From positions 870,001 through 934,000 of the forward strand of contig JAQFVV010000186.1 in the NCBI GenBank assembly GCA_028023455.1: a DNA stretch of 64,000 nt, written 5' to 3'. Below the pieces are notes generated by a model. The model had not been told where the DNA came from, did no database searches, and was given only the letters and a program-made list of their open reading frames with translations. The stretch comes from Epiperipatus broadwayi. Its lineage: Eukaryota > Onychophora > Udeonychophora > Euonychophora > Peripatidae. Below are positions 12,601-23,044 of the stretch, in pieces. Position numbers and translations under genes: made by a program. Each line of letters starts with the position of its first letter. The stretch's first letter is position 1.

Positions 12601-13668
12601 ATTGAATACAAATTAGTGCAACTAATAAAAAGATGAACAGATCTAAATGCAGTGAATTAGTTGAGACCTAGCTAACATTATGCAAATTGAAATGATTGTG
12701 TAACTAGCAAGCAATGGAGAAACATCAAATTGAAAATGGCATTTCTCAAAAGGAATAATGACAAGTGCTAAAGTTAAATCAGTATACATAATTGTAATAT
12801 TGGTGAATAACAAAAAGTTAAGGATACTTATATATAGACCTTAAAATATAAGAGTTAAAGCAACTCTAAATTAATGACCTATATATGTATTCACAGTATG
12901 TACAAACAAAATAATTTTTTTTACACTCATCTTATTCCAATTTTTGTCCCAAAGTTGAGAAATAATTCTTGATGTTATATTATTATTTTTTATTGTTTAA
13001 TTTATTTGCTTATTAACAGTCTTCAGCATAGAGAAATAAACTTTCTGAGAAAAATAAAATTGTCATGTGACTTAGTTTATTTTTAACACTGACATGGCTG
13101 GGATTGTAGATTCTCCCTGGGTACACAACAAATTGTTAACAAAAATGATATCTTGTAACTATAGGCAAAGAGAACTTGCTTATAACTGAAAGATTTGAGA
13201 TTTGTGAGTCTCTGAAAAAATTAAGAATTACAAAATTAGAATTATATTTTTATTTCTTTAAAATGGATATTTGATGTAATGGTAAAATGTTATGATTTCC
13301 GGAAGGGATTGTGTATTTATTTTTGTTATTATAAGGTATACATGTATTATTTTGTTTTAATTTATACAACTTTGATATTTAATTCATAGTAGATTATCTT
13401 TAAATCATTTCTCAGCATGAATAATTTTTACTTGAAGGTATCCTATTCAAAATTAGCAGCAGTTTTCCAAAATCAGTATATCCTGTGGTGTGTAGTTGCA
13501 GTGGTTGAATGTCAGACATTGGCATAGAAAGTTCTGGACTAATATCACTTTCTGATACTTAAATTTCTTATCATTTCTTGAGCCATTCAATATTGTTTTT
13601 TATTATTTAATAATGATTTTTAAATCTCAAATTTGTTATAATAATTTTCATTTCTATTTTTGTTTTAG
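9666..13668. other. Long AT-rich stretch without genes
   Basis: Nothing coding is supported. A copy of the CACGTGACCAC / TTTTATGCTTAC module of the hairpin families is at about 10405-10455. An oligo-T/oligo-A clash (runs of A then T) is at 11922-11950. If the kinase gene has upstream 5' UTR exons they are not visible here. Confidence 0.4.
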
Positions 13669-13720
13669 AAATTTATCTCCATAATGTCTCAGAAAATTGA
13701 CGAAACAGATCCCATTGAAG
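13669..13720 (+). CDS. Protein kinase gene, first coding exon
   Basis: A pyrimidine-rich acceptor (TTTTTGTTTTAG) precedes 13669, and a donor GTAGGG follows at 13721. ATG at 13684-13686 opens a short frame, MSQKIDETDPIE plus one base (phase 1). The acidic N-terminus and the exact phase match with the exon at 53189 are the reasons for joining the two: the split codon would be G+AT (Asp). The acceptor ahead of the ATG implies a further upstream, non-coding exon. The exon is short, so a chance arrangement cannot be excluded; a transcript would decide. Confidence 0.55.
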
Positions 13721-14762
13721 GTAGGGTAATTAAAAAAAATATAAAATTTCTTATAATTAATTATTAATTGTTTTGATTTTGTTAGTCGATTGTTTATATG
13801 GCTTATTAATAAAAATATCGTACTTTATAAATGTATGTTTCTAAAATAATTTTGAGAAAATTTGCTGTTACTATAATTATGATCAATGCCTTTGTCAAAT
13901 AACTATTTGAAGTCACAATCCAATTTCAGCAATATGTTAGTCAACACTGTACTCAAAATCTAATGGCTTCCAGATTGATTACCAGCTGAGGAATGTGAAA
14001 ATACATCTATTTGATCAATTTAATGGAATTATTATAAATACTCCGTTTGGTAATCGTGGTCTTACTTAATCCCCTTTGCAGTTGAATATAGAATTGTTTA
14101 TTTATATACCATATTAAAATTTTTTGATATAGTTACAAAAGACATAAATTTAATCTATGGGAAGAAAAACTGAAAGGAGGACCTGATAATAAACTAATTA
14201 ACACTAAAGCCGAAATTATTGCATTGAGGTATAATTATGGCTATTTATTTAAAATTATATATTAATGAGGAATTAAGAGTTTGTGCAGAGAACACACATT
14301 AGTTGCTAAACTTCAATAGTTTTTTATCATTTGTGAGAATAAAATTTTTCACCTCCTAAATATTTATTTTATAATTTTTTTTCAGTTATGAAAGATTTAA
14401 ATTTTATAGTATGATATTAAACTTTGGAACTGACAGAGATAATTATATAGATGTTTAATTAGAATTTTAATTGAATTATTTAATGAATTTTCCATTGGTA
14501 CATGAGATGTCAATATATGTGTGGATAATGTTCTTGTAGCGTTAAAAAGACACTTTTACAATCTTTCAAGTAATAGGTTTTGTGAGTTTAATATTATAGA
14601 CTAGCAACATTTGGTAAAATATTTACTGACAGACAATATTCTGATTATAAATAAAAAAATAATTTCAATGTTTATTTTGATTAAGTTAAATATTTTTTTT
14701 TACTTTTGGAAAATATATATATTCTAGCACGTGTGCGTATATGACGCAATTGTTCCCAAAAG
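13721..14762. other. AT-rich unassigned stretch
   Basis: 13985-14090 shares short blocks (GAATGTGAAAATA...ATCT and CCCTTTGCAGTTGAATA) with 17458-17515, so both hold pieces of one unclassified repeat. There is no coding sequence. Confidence 0.4.
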
Positions 14763-15262
14763 CTATAAAGTGTTAATATAAAATAGATAACTAAAAACAA
14801 ATGAGCTGAGCGCTTTCAAAGGATCTTGCCTTCATAATCATAGCTTGCTACTACATTTAATGATATGCAAATATGCTAATTCCATTTCTTCGATAAAGCA
14901 TAGCACGTGTCCTTCCTATTTATGGCATCCCTGTCTCATGAGATGAATAAGGCCTCTTTGATTTTTCTTTTAAGGTCATGTCTCTCTCTACACAAGTCAC
15001 CATGAGTGCATTCCAGACAATCCCACAATTGTGTGTAGGGAGAGACATGACCTTAAAAGAAAAATCAAAGAGACCTTCTTCATCTCATGAGACAGGGATG
15101 CCATAAATAGGAAGGACACGTGCTATGCTTTATTGAAGAAATGGAATTAGCATATTTGCATATCATTAAACTAGTAGCAAGCTATGATTATGAAGGCAAG
15201 ATCCTTTGAAAGTGCTCAGCTCATTTGTTTTTAGTTATCTATTTTATATTAACACTTCATAG
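14763..15262. mobile_element. 500-bp palindrome made of Penelope-like element 3' end
   Basis: Arms of about 235 bp (14763-14998 and 15031-15262) are near-identical inverted copies around a spacer of about 32 bp. On the plus strand the right arm encodes KRKIKETFFIS, a stop, then DRDAINRKDTCYALLKKWN and a stop (about 15043-15150). It is closely related to the C-terminus of the PLE endonuclease at 49499-49816 (KRKIKEAFYI...INRKDTC...LKKW), and the non-coding 3' tail also matches 49817-49920. PLE insertions often carry an inverted terminal piece; here the inverted piece and the remaining element are equally long. Confidence 0.8.
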
Positions 15263-18200
15263 TGAAGCAGTCGGATCTGAGTTCGATCCTAGCTTCATGA
15301 CATCTAGCCATAAACCCACTTCAAACCCTAGTACTAACCTTAAATTTCTGATGCAATGGGGCTTTATATGTTCAATCCACACTAATTTCCATAAAAAAAA
15401 ACCTATTACATAAATGTGAGTTAAAATTAATTCGTTTGAGTTTAAATTGATCAATTCTATTAATAAATTCATTATAGAATTATTCATGAATTTATATATA
15501 TTATAACTGTGTGGATTGTGCGTATATATTTGTAAATATTTAAATATATATAATTGTTCGAAAGTTTCATTGCATCGGGAATGTTTGATTTTATTTTCAA
15601 ATAATTTGTTAAAATTTTTAGTGATTAAAAGCTATATTCTTTCAATAAGCTTTCAGATTTTCCCTTTCCAAACAATGGGTAAAGTTTTATTAATTAGAAA
15701 AAAAAAAGATAAGTATTTAAAATGTAAGGATTTCCTAATTAAAATCATTTTCTGATTTTAAGAATTCATTTTCTAATTAGAAATCATTTTCTGATTTTAA
15801 GAATTCATTTTCTAATTAGAAAATGAATTCAAGTTAATGAGTTTGAAAGCCTTATCGAAGGAATGTATCTAACAACAACCAGTAAATTTTATAACATTGA
15901 TAATGAAAGAAACGCTAGCCCGAAGGCATCAAATACAGTATATATAACTCTGAAAAGTCTGGAGAAGCCATCTTTGTTGCAGAAAAGTGCCAGTAAATTA
16001 TGTGCTGTTCAAAATCATGAATTCAAAAAGTGTTCCTATCATGGTAAGGGGCTAAAACTTCAGGAATCTGGCTACAGTTCCTGAAATCTTCAATGAAGCT
16101 GCTAAATCCTTTCCGGACCAATCATGCTGCCAAAATCAAATAAAATGCTGTTCAAGTAATCAACTAAATATGTGCCTATGTTTTATCAACCCGGATGTGT
16201 AAACTAAGGGAACCAGCCCCGGACGAAATGGGTAATCTATTTCCATAATGAACCTTAAACTTTCTGGCCAGTTTTTGAACTTTACTTTACACTCCCCTTA
16301 AGAGCTCTTTTCATTCTTTAATGTAATAATCTCTGTGTAACACATTTTATTTATGCTATTTTAAATTAGTAATTCTCTCAATCTCTAGTCTTTAAATTTA
16401 ACTTTCCTTCATTACTATGGTGGTTCATTTACTATACTATATATATCTTTTGTGAGATTTATTAATGTCGTTTATTTTTAATTATATGCCAATAATCTTT
16501 CAACTTGATAAACTCCTTTGTTCTATTTGCCTTACACAGAAAATATAATATTAAATCTGATAATAATTCTCATCCATTAGAACTAGATTTATACAGTTCT
16601 ATCAATCATCGAGTCGAAAGAAATTATTAAATGTTTGTTATTTTTATAATTGGCTAATAATAACATTTCTAATCTATGCCCCAGCTATTTTCTCATGTTT
16701 ATCAATATGTATTTATTCATATATATAATGTTAAAATATTTTTGCAAAAGGGCTGATAAAGGAATCAAATATATTCTAATTCAAATTTCATCTACCTGCT
16801 ATTTAGATTCAGGAAGGGCACGATATTTGGGGCATGATTAATATAATTTTATCATGCATTAAAATAGTTTTAGTTAAAAGCTCATTTGACTTTAATTAAT
16901 TTGATCAAGTCATCACATAGAGCATTCTATAATTGGGTTTTATTTTCAAATGGTGACTATCAAGTCATCCTCTTCAATGTTACTGGCATAGGGCTATCGT
17001 TCATTTCGCAGGCTTGTCGGTGATGATTTTTCTGATATTTTAATTATAGAGGAAGAAAGCACTTTCTCCCCTGCTCATCTTATATTTGGAACACCAAGGG
17101 CTCATAGTTATGACTTGGCCTGGCTTACTTATGTTCCACATCTACTTAAAGGGCATATGACTTGTCAAATACAAGCCACCATATTACTTTTAAATCACCT
17201 CTCCTTAAAGAGCAGTAAGACTTGTGAAATGCAAGCCGCCATAGGACTTAGATCATCGACCAGCTATTGTCTTTCAATTTCATTTTATAGCTTATAATTC
17301 GTCAGCATCGTTGCCTCTCTGTTCCGGTAAAGCCCGCTCTGATGCTCGTAATTCGTGATGAAGTGATTTCAATTAAAGTCGAACAAATTCTCAGTTATCT
17401 CAAAGTAAATAAGTTTGCCCTAAAATACACATCTTGCTCTTCATGAATGGATTTGCGAATGTGAAAATAAATCTCACATTCTGAGTAATAATTTCCTTTG
17501 CAACTGAATACCTTTATCTGCCTTTATTTTCTTGTTGGGGGCATAGACAGATAGACTTTCAAATATTGCGTAATACTCATTGGCATATAATAAGGACCAC
17601 CACTTTTATTATAATTATAAACTTTGTTTAAGGACTGGAATTAATTAATATAATCATTATTTAAAATTCAAACAAAACAAACTATTATTATTAAATATTT
17701 TCTAAACACACTTGGTTTCTTAGTTCTTAATTCTTTTATTCAATAATCATTTTAAATGTTAATGTCCACGTCTGTGTTGGCAACCTGAACATATACATAT
17801 GATTCGACTTAAAAGTATCTTAAGTTAATTAATTATCCGATATTAGTGTCAGTTCAGGGTCTCTAATCCTCACCAACCATTGAGCTAGTTTCTGAGCGCA
17901 TAGCACTGTGCCATTGATTTAGATTTCTTCTAATCTGAGCTGATGAGTTGGGTTTGAATTCAGTTTGGTTCAGCTGAGTTTGGATCCGACTTGCGTTCAG
18001 GTAGTGGTGGTTTTTCAACCAGTACAATAGCTTTTGGAAACAGTTGCATCACACACGCACACATGCTAGAATATTCATTTTGGATATGTCAGCATACAAA
18101 TGGCATAGGATAAAAACACTTCATGTCCCAATAATATGATTTTAAAATTCAAATAAATTTTGCTTGATATTTCTGTTTATTTAACTTGTTTTTTTATTCT

Positions 18201-18813
18201 ACTAATAATATAATATAAATTAAATTCTGTAATTATACTGTAATAATTTTAAATTAAATAATTTAATTTACAAATATCAAATTTTTTGCACTCATAACTT
18301 TGACAAAACCATTTTTAGATAAATACATTAGTGATTATTATGTTTTGATAATCTGACATTCTAAATATTAATGTAAAAAATACAAAAACAGCATTTAAAT
18401 ATAAAATTCAGAAAGATTTATTGTACCAAGTGGACTTCCAACACTTTCATGTCATATTCATGGTTGATCTGCTAAGAACATTATTTTTTTTGCTGATTTG
18501 AATGCTGTTTGATTTTTGGTTTAGTACATATTCATTTTATGTAATGAACCATGCCTCCTTTATTTTACATTTGTAATTATTTTTTTCTTACACACATAGT
18601 TTTGACAATACTTTATTAGACTAGAGGTTATCTCTAGTCCTGGTATAAACTTTAAACTATGTTCAGACCATTACCTTAAATGTAATATTCATGAATCTAA
18701 AGATCCAGGTTTGATTCTTATGCTAGTACTGTTACTGGGCAGGCCAGCAATAGCTGCAGAAGTGAGAAGAATAATACCATTTAAAACATTACAATAACCT
18801 GTGTACTATTACT
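15263..18813. other. Unassigned stretch with minor repeats
   Basis: 15270-15300 holds a B-box-like GAGTTCGATCCTAGC, perhaps the 3' half of a tRNA-derived SINE. About 16100-16260, 16960-17340 and 17860-18060 are less AT-rich and look like remains of unidentified elements. 17150-17260 carries two related copies of a block of about 55 bp (GACTTGTCAAATACAAGCC and GACTTGTGAAATGCAAGCC). The frames at 15863-16084 and 17115-17297 match no family I know. Confidence 0.35.
15742..15819 (+). repeat. Two identical 39-bp tandem units
   Basis: The 39-bp unit at 15742-15780 is repeated without change at 15781-15819. It contains GAATTCATTTTCTAATTAG, and the bases just after it (AAAATGAATTC) are the inverse of the unit's end, so the array can also fold back. 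Perfect identity in AT-rich non-coding DNA suggests a recent duplication. Confidence 0.85.
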
Positions 18814-18907
18814 AACAATTGAATGTATTTGGAGAGTTTAAGTAAAGTTTGATTTTTTTAATGACATTCAATATTTAACATAAGATGATGGAAATAGTAC
18901 AATATAT
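18814..18907 (+). repeat. Half copy of palindromic MITE
   Basis: It aligns with the right arm of the 61814-62012 element (shared TAAGTAAAGTTTGATTTTT-like core and AGATGATGGAAATAGT end). Only one arm is present. Confidence 0.7.
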
Positions 18908-19604
18908 AATTCCTACCAAAATGATATCATCACAAATCTTCAGACAAATACTACAAATTATATTATCTGTTTTTATTTTTAATTATATATAAACTATGGA
19001 ACTGATTTAAGTTTATCTCTCTTTTTTTCATGTGTAAATTTTTAAGAGTATAATTCAAATGTCCATTTCAATACACAGTCTGGAAATGTATTAATAAAGA
19101 TACTGGGAAAATAAAATTGACCCCCACAATACACATACTTGCTGAATCAGCATTGATCCAGGTCTTGATCTCTCAGATATCTTTTCACCATGTTTTCAAC
19201 ATTTATCGTTATCACATTATCACTATTTAATATACAAGTGTCAAATTGAATGCATTCCCAACTTTAGCATCAATTACTTCAGATAAATACATTAATGTTT
19301 ATTAGCCATCAATGGGTACAACTGATAGGTGATACTGTAAGAAATTTTCATATGCCTAAATTTTCATCAAATTTTCATAATTAAACAAGTATCTATCTCA
19401 GTATCCTCTTAGGTGTATCCATATTTTTGAAAAAAATAAATTAATTTGAAGTTTGTTTACATACTCACCATTTTTGTGAACTATTGGTTTGTTCTTCTAT
19501 TTTTTATATAAATATTATAATACTTATTATAAATAATGCTTACAATATAATATTTAAATATATGTATATTATCTATACTAAACTATGACAATCATATTGG
19601 CATC
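18908..19604. other. AT-rich unassigned stretch
   Basis: No recognisable gene or element. Confidence 0.4.
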
Positions 19605-19918
19605 AACAAGGGCTTTGAGCATTCGATCCTCAGATTTTAAATGAAATGGATGGCTGAAGAGTTGGAGAGTAGAGAAGATTGAAGCTTGTCCATTAAAGTT
19701 TAAAGATTTGCTATCTTAATATAAACTGAGCACTGATTATATATACATGTGGGTAATGGTGATCTGGACCAACTGATGAGTGCTGGTTCAGCATAAAATA
19801 TGTATATTGAAGATTATTTATCTTTTACACATGTACGTGGTCATGTGTATCAATTGTATAAGATAGATTGGATAGATGTAGAGAGCTTGAAAGGTTTAGT
19901 TCAAGTCCCTTATAATGC
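19605..19918 (+). mobile_element. Hammerhead/tRNA-like short element (family B), single copy
   Basis: Collinear with the right arm of 4727-5272. It has an upstream body (AAGGGCTTTGAGCATTC, GATTTGCTATCTTAATATAAA), the hammerhead at 19759-19817, an A-box-like GTGGTCATGTGTATC near 19837-19852 and a B-box-like AGTTCAAGTCCC near 19899-19911. About 310 bp, no coding sequence. The tRNA-like part resembles a class II (Leu/Ser-type) tRNA promoter, inferred only from the box spacing. Confidence 0.65.
19759..19817 (+). ncRNA. Hammerhead ribozyme relic (family B, copy 3)
   Basis: Distal stem I GTGATC (19759-19764) with GATTAT (19812-19817), six pairs including wobbles; proximal CCAA (19769-19772) with TTGA (19807-19810). 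Core CTGATGA is 19773-19779. Stem II GTGCTG-GTT-CAGCAT is 19780-19794. The GAAA position reads AAAA (G12 to A at 19795). Stem III is ATA/TAT and H17 is A19806. One lethal core change; otherwise it is the best-preserved member of the family. Confidence 0.65.
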
Positions 19919-20624
19919 TTGCAATAATGAAAATCAAATTTATTATAATAATTAATCATTCTTTTCTTAAAGGAAAGCAATCAATTGATCATAGTAGAAG
20001 TTGTATTGGTACAAAAGTAATTTTATTTTTCTATTTTTTACAACGTATGATAATTAGATATAAGCACTTGGAGGTACGAGTTAAAAAAAGTTTGAAAAGT
20101 AATTACTGGAAGTGAGATATACAAGCTTCCTCTGGATGAAATTTTTTAAATGCATTCAATATAATTCGCTAGATATGCTTTCAATATCTTGCAATCAATA
20201 TCATAATCATAGAGATGCATTATTTTATACAATATTATAATCCTTATAATATAAAAATCAAATGTATTTATTTCTAATAATAAATTGTTCTTTTTCTAAA
20301 AGAAAGCGACGACTGATCCCAGATAAAAGTTCCATTTTTTTACGATCTATGGTTATATTTGTTCTTTTTTATATAAATATTATAATATTTTTGGGAAGTA
20401 ATGTTTGTAATATACAAAAATAAATTTTATTTCATTAAAAAACTGATCACAAGAAAGAAATCCAATTAAAAACTATTCTTTTTATTTCTTTGTGATTTTA
20501 CGCTTATACCTTTTAAATTTTTTTATACAAATATTATAATATTTATTGTAAATAACCCTTAAATCAAATTTGGGACTATAATTATATCATAAAATAATAT
20601 ACTGGTTGTACCTCCATTCACAAA
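19919..20624. other. AT-rich unassigned stretch
   Basis: A weak internal periodicity is visible: blocks like TTTTATATAAATATTATAATA recur at about 20365, 20520 and earlier near 19500. No gene. Confidence 0.35.
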
Positions 20625-21830
20625 ATCCTGGACAAACTCAGAATCTATCCCGAATTGATGCATCTTTATTGGCACCTTGACAGAAGTTTGAAGTGATAAA
20701 TGCATTCATTATTTCAAGGTTCTCTTTCCATCTGATGAGTGATATTGTTCTCAAAGATATATTGAAAATATTCAACTACCATATCAGCTGGGTTAGCAAG
20801 CAGTGGTTAGATCTTCCTCAGCACATTCTTTATCTTCATGGAGGTGGAATCAACATCCTTTCCTATGTTAGAGTACTGTGAAATTTGTCATGTCACACAG
20901 GACATCAAAATATTAACATCAATTTCAATGGAAACAGTGGCAAAGGAGATCTTCCACACTGTTGTTGGCCAAAGGATATAATACCAGTCAGCCTAGTGAC
21001 ATTCACTTGTATCTAAATGGAAGCACAGAGGATGCCTTCCACACTAAAATGTTGGATGTTGTGAATTTTTTGATGAGATTGCATCCAGACACCAAATGAT
21101 TGAGAAGAAAATTCTACAATGGCTGATGGATGAGAGTGAGATATCAACCTAAAGATTGGAAGTCACAATGTCACCATACAAGTGAGAAGAAAGATGAAAA
21201 ATGTTAAGGGGCTTCTGTAGACAAATTTCTGTCAAAAGTATGATCAGAGTAAGGTGTTCAGTGTGTTGGGGCAATAGCCTTAATTTACTTTACAAACAAA
21301 AGAGCCTATTATCACTTCTCCAAATGGTGATTTATCCACAAAGCCCATCTCATCTGCCTTCCATTTAATGATTGCATAAAACTTATCTTTAGGGACAGAT
21401 GCTGACACCATTGTGGATTTAAGGTTGAAAACGTTCTCACATTTTTGGGTCATTGAGGCCACATTTGATTATGATCACCCTTACGCATAATGCAATACTG
21501 GAAATGATAATTAAACCATCAAAGTCCTAAGAAAAGTAGCATAAGAACTAGTCAGACAATTCCACAATAGGATAACATCCTACATCCTGACTTACTGATC
21601 ATCAATGATTGAGAAAAAAAGTTAAGTAATCAAAGTGGTCATTCCCTTTGAGAACAGGCTGGATGCATTTGCAAAAATCAGATAAAAGCAAAATACAGGG
21701 GTGGAGCAGACTTTTATGAAAAAGGGCTATTCAGTGTATTTGGAGACAGACATGGTGGTGAGCATTGGGCTTGTGAGATTCAGGAAATGATGCAGCTGTC
21801 TCCAAACTCCATATAGGTAAAAGATGTTTC
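20625..21830 (+). pseudogene. R2/NeSL-type LINE relic, RT thumb to restriction-like endonuclease
   Basis: The plus-strand frame 20693-20881 reads INAFIISRFSFHLMSD... then WLDLPQHILYLHGGGINIL. It matches the pattern after the polymerase domain of site-specific LINEs (I-PR-x-Y-L ... KKWLHLP ... GGLGI). About 750 bp further, at 21627-21656, is VIKVVIPFEN followed by RLDAFAKIR and, near 21712-21775, FMKKGYSVYLETDMVVSIG. This is the C-terminal part of the PD-(D/E)XK endonuclease in R2/NeSL elements (DV-x-VPFE-N ... A-x-x-K ... VVGALG). Stops and frameshifts are frequent. The block is less AT-rich than its flanks, as expected for foreign coding DNA. Confidence 0.6.
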
Positions 21831-22658
21831 AAACTCAAGCATAAATTTATAGTAGTGGATAATGGAAAAATGGAGTAAGAATATCTATATTAAGCATATT
21901 ACTGAGGTCTGACAATACACATAGTCCTCTCCTATTCCCTTCCCTTTAACCATAACAATTAAAATAAATTTTAATAAATAAAAGCAAGCATAAATATCTA
22001 AAAAAATCTGTTAAATAAAAAAAAAACTTTGAAAGATATAAAAAGAAATGATGACAATGTATATCAATAAGAAAGCTTAGCAACAGACAATATCCAAGAA
22101 TTATTAAAAACATGCATAGAAGTCAGAGTTTACCAAAAATAATACACACAGTACAATTTTGCAAGGTTGGATAGTATATAAGCATTATATCACCCAAGTA
22201 GAGATATTATAAGACAATGCACTTTGATAACAGGCAATATAAATAGTCAACAAAATTGATTTAGGCAAATATTTCATTAAATAATAAAATAAATAAATTT
22301 ATCTGCTTTAATTGAGAATGTAGATAAGCAATATAATATGACCAAAATAGCCTAAAATCAGTAACAATACCCAAATAACAAGTTATCAACAAATATAATA
22401 TTACCACAATTGCTATACTAATACAATGAATCTTATATTTATTCCAGATGGAGACATTAGGTGAATAAAAATAGTATATATAAAAAGTTTACTTCTTAAT
22501 TTATTATAAACAGTTTAATACATTGTACAGGCTTAAACCTGCATTTATATATGTAATATAGGTGGTATTTGAACTCAGACTTTCACACGACCCATTATTC
22601 TTAGTGCCATCTCTTACAGTTTAATATAACCTAGTTACAAATTAAACATATATCGTTA
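21831..22658. other. AT-rich stretch with a tRNA-like box
   Basis: On the minus strand, 22558-22620 contains GATGGCACTAAG (A-box-like) and GAGTTCAAATACC (B-box-like) about 35 bases apart, as in the head of a tRNA-derived SINE. No other feature is seen. Confidence 0.35.
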
Positions 22659-22978
22659 TTAATTTTGTTTAAGAAGTTCAGCAAAACCATAAATCATTGA
22701 ATCCAAAGACAAAACAAAAATAACTATTATATAAATAAAAAAATAATATTGGGCCAAAATTTCATATCCCTGTAAAATTCCATGATTAACCAATTTAAAA
22801 TAACTAACAATATTATGAATGGTTGCCTGTTTTCTTTTAGATAACATTTACTATGCAGCAAAATGACTTCAAAACCATATGAATATAATCGATGATGATC
22901 AGGTACAAATACTTTAGATAAATCCAAATATACAGCTATAGTTTTAAGATCATTATCCAATAGTAATAATAATAACAT
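22659..22978 (-). pseudogene. LINE reverse transcriptase fragment
   Basis: The minus-strand frame has IAVYLDLSKVFVPDHHRLYSYGFE, the RT block normally reading VFLDLSKAFD-x-VDH-x-x-L-x-x-L-x-x-YG, then NHGILQGYEILAQYYFFIYI in the neighbouring frame for G-x-PQGS-x-LGPLLF-x-x-YIND. It is a short relic of the CR1/Jockey group with a frameshift between the blocks. It lies just upstream of LINE-B copy 0 but on the opposite strand. Confidence 0.7.
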
Positions 22979-23044
22979 AATAAAAGTAATTAAAAATGAA
23001 GTGGAATTGTTTTCTTTCTAATCTTTAGTTTCCAATATACTATC

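Noticed and set aside
17930-17990. CTGATGA near 17939 as another hammerhead
   Set aside because: No GAAA strand or pairing stem I follows.
20721-20760. CTGATGA near 20728 as another hammerhead
   Set aside because: It lies in the R2/NeSL coding relic and lacks GAAA and stem pairing at the right distance.
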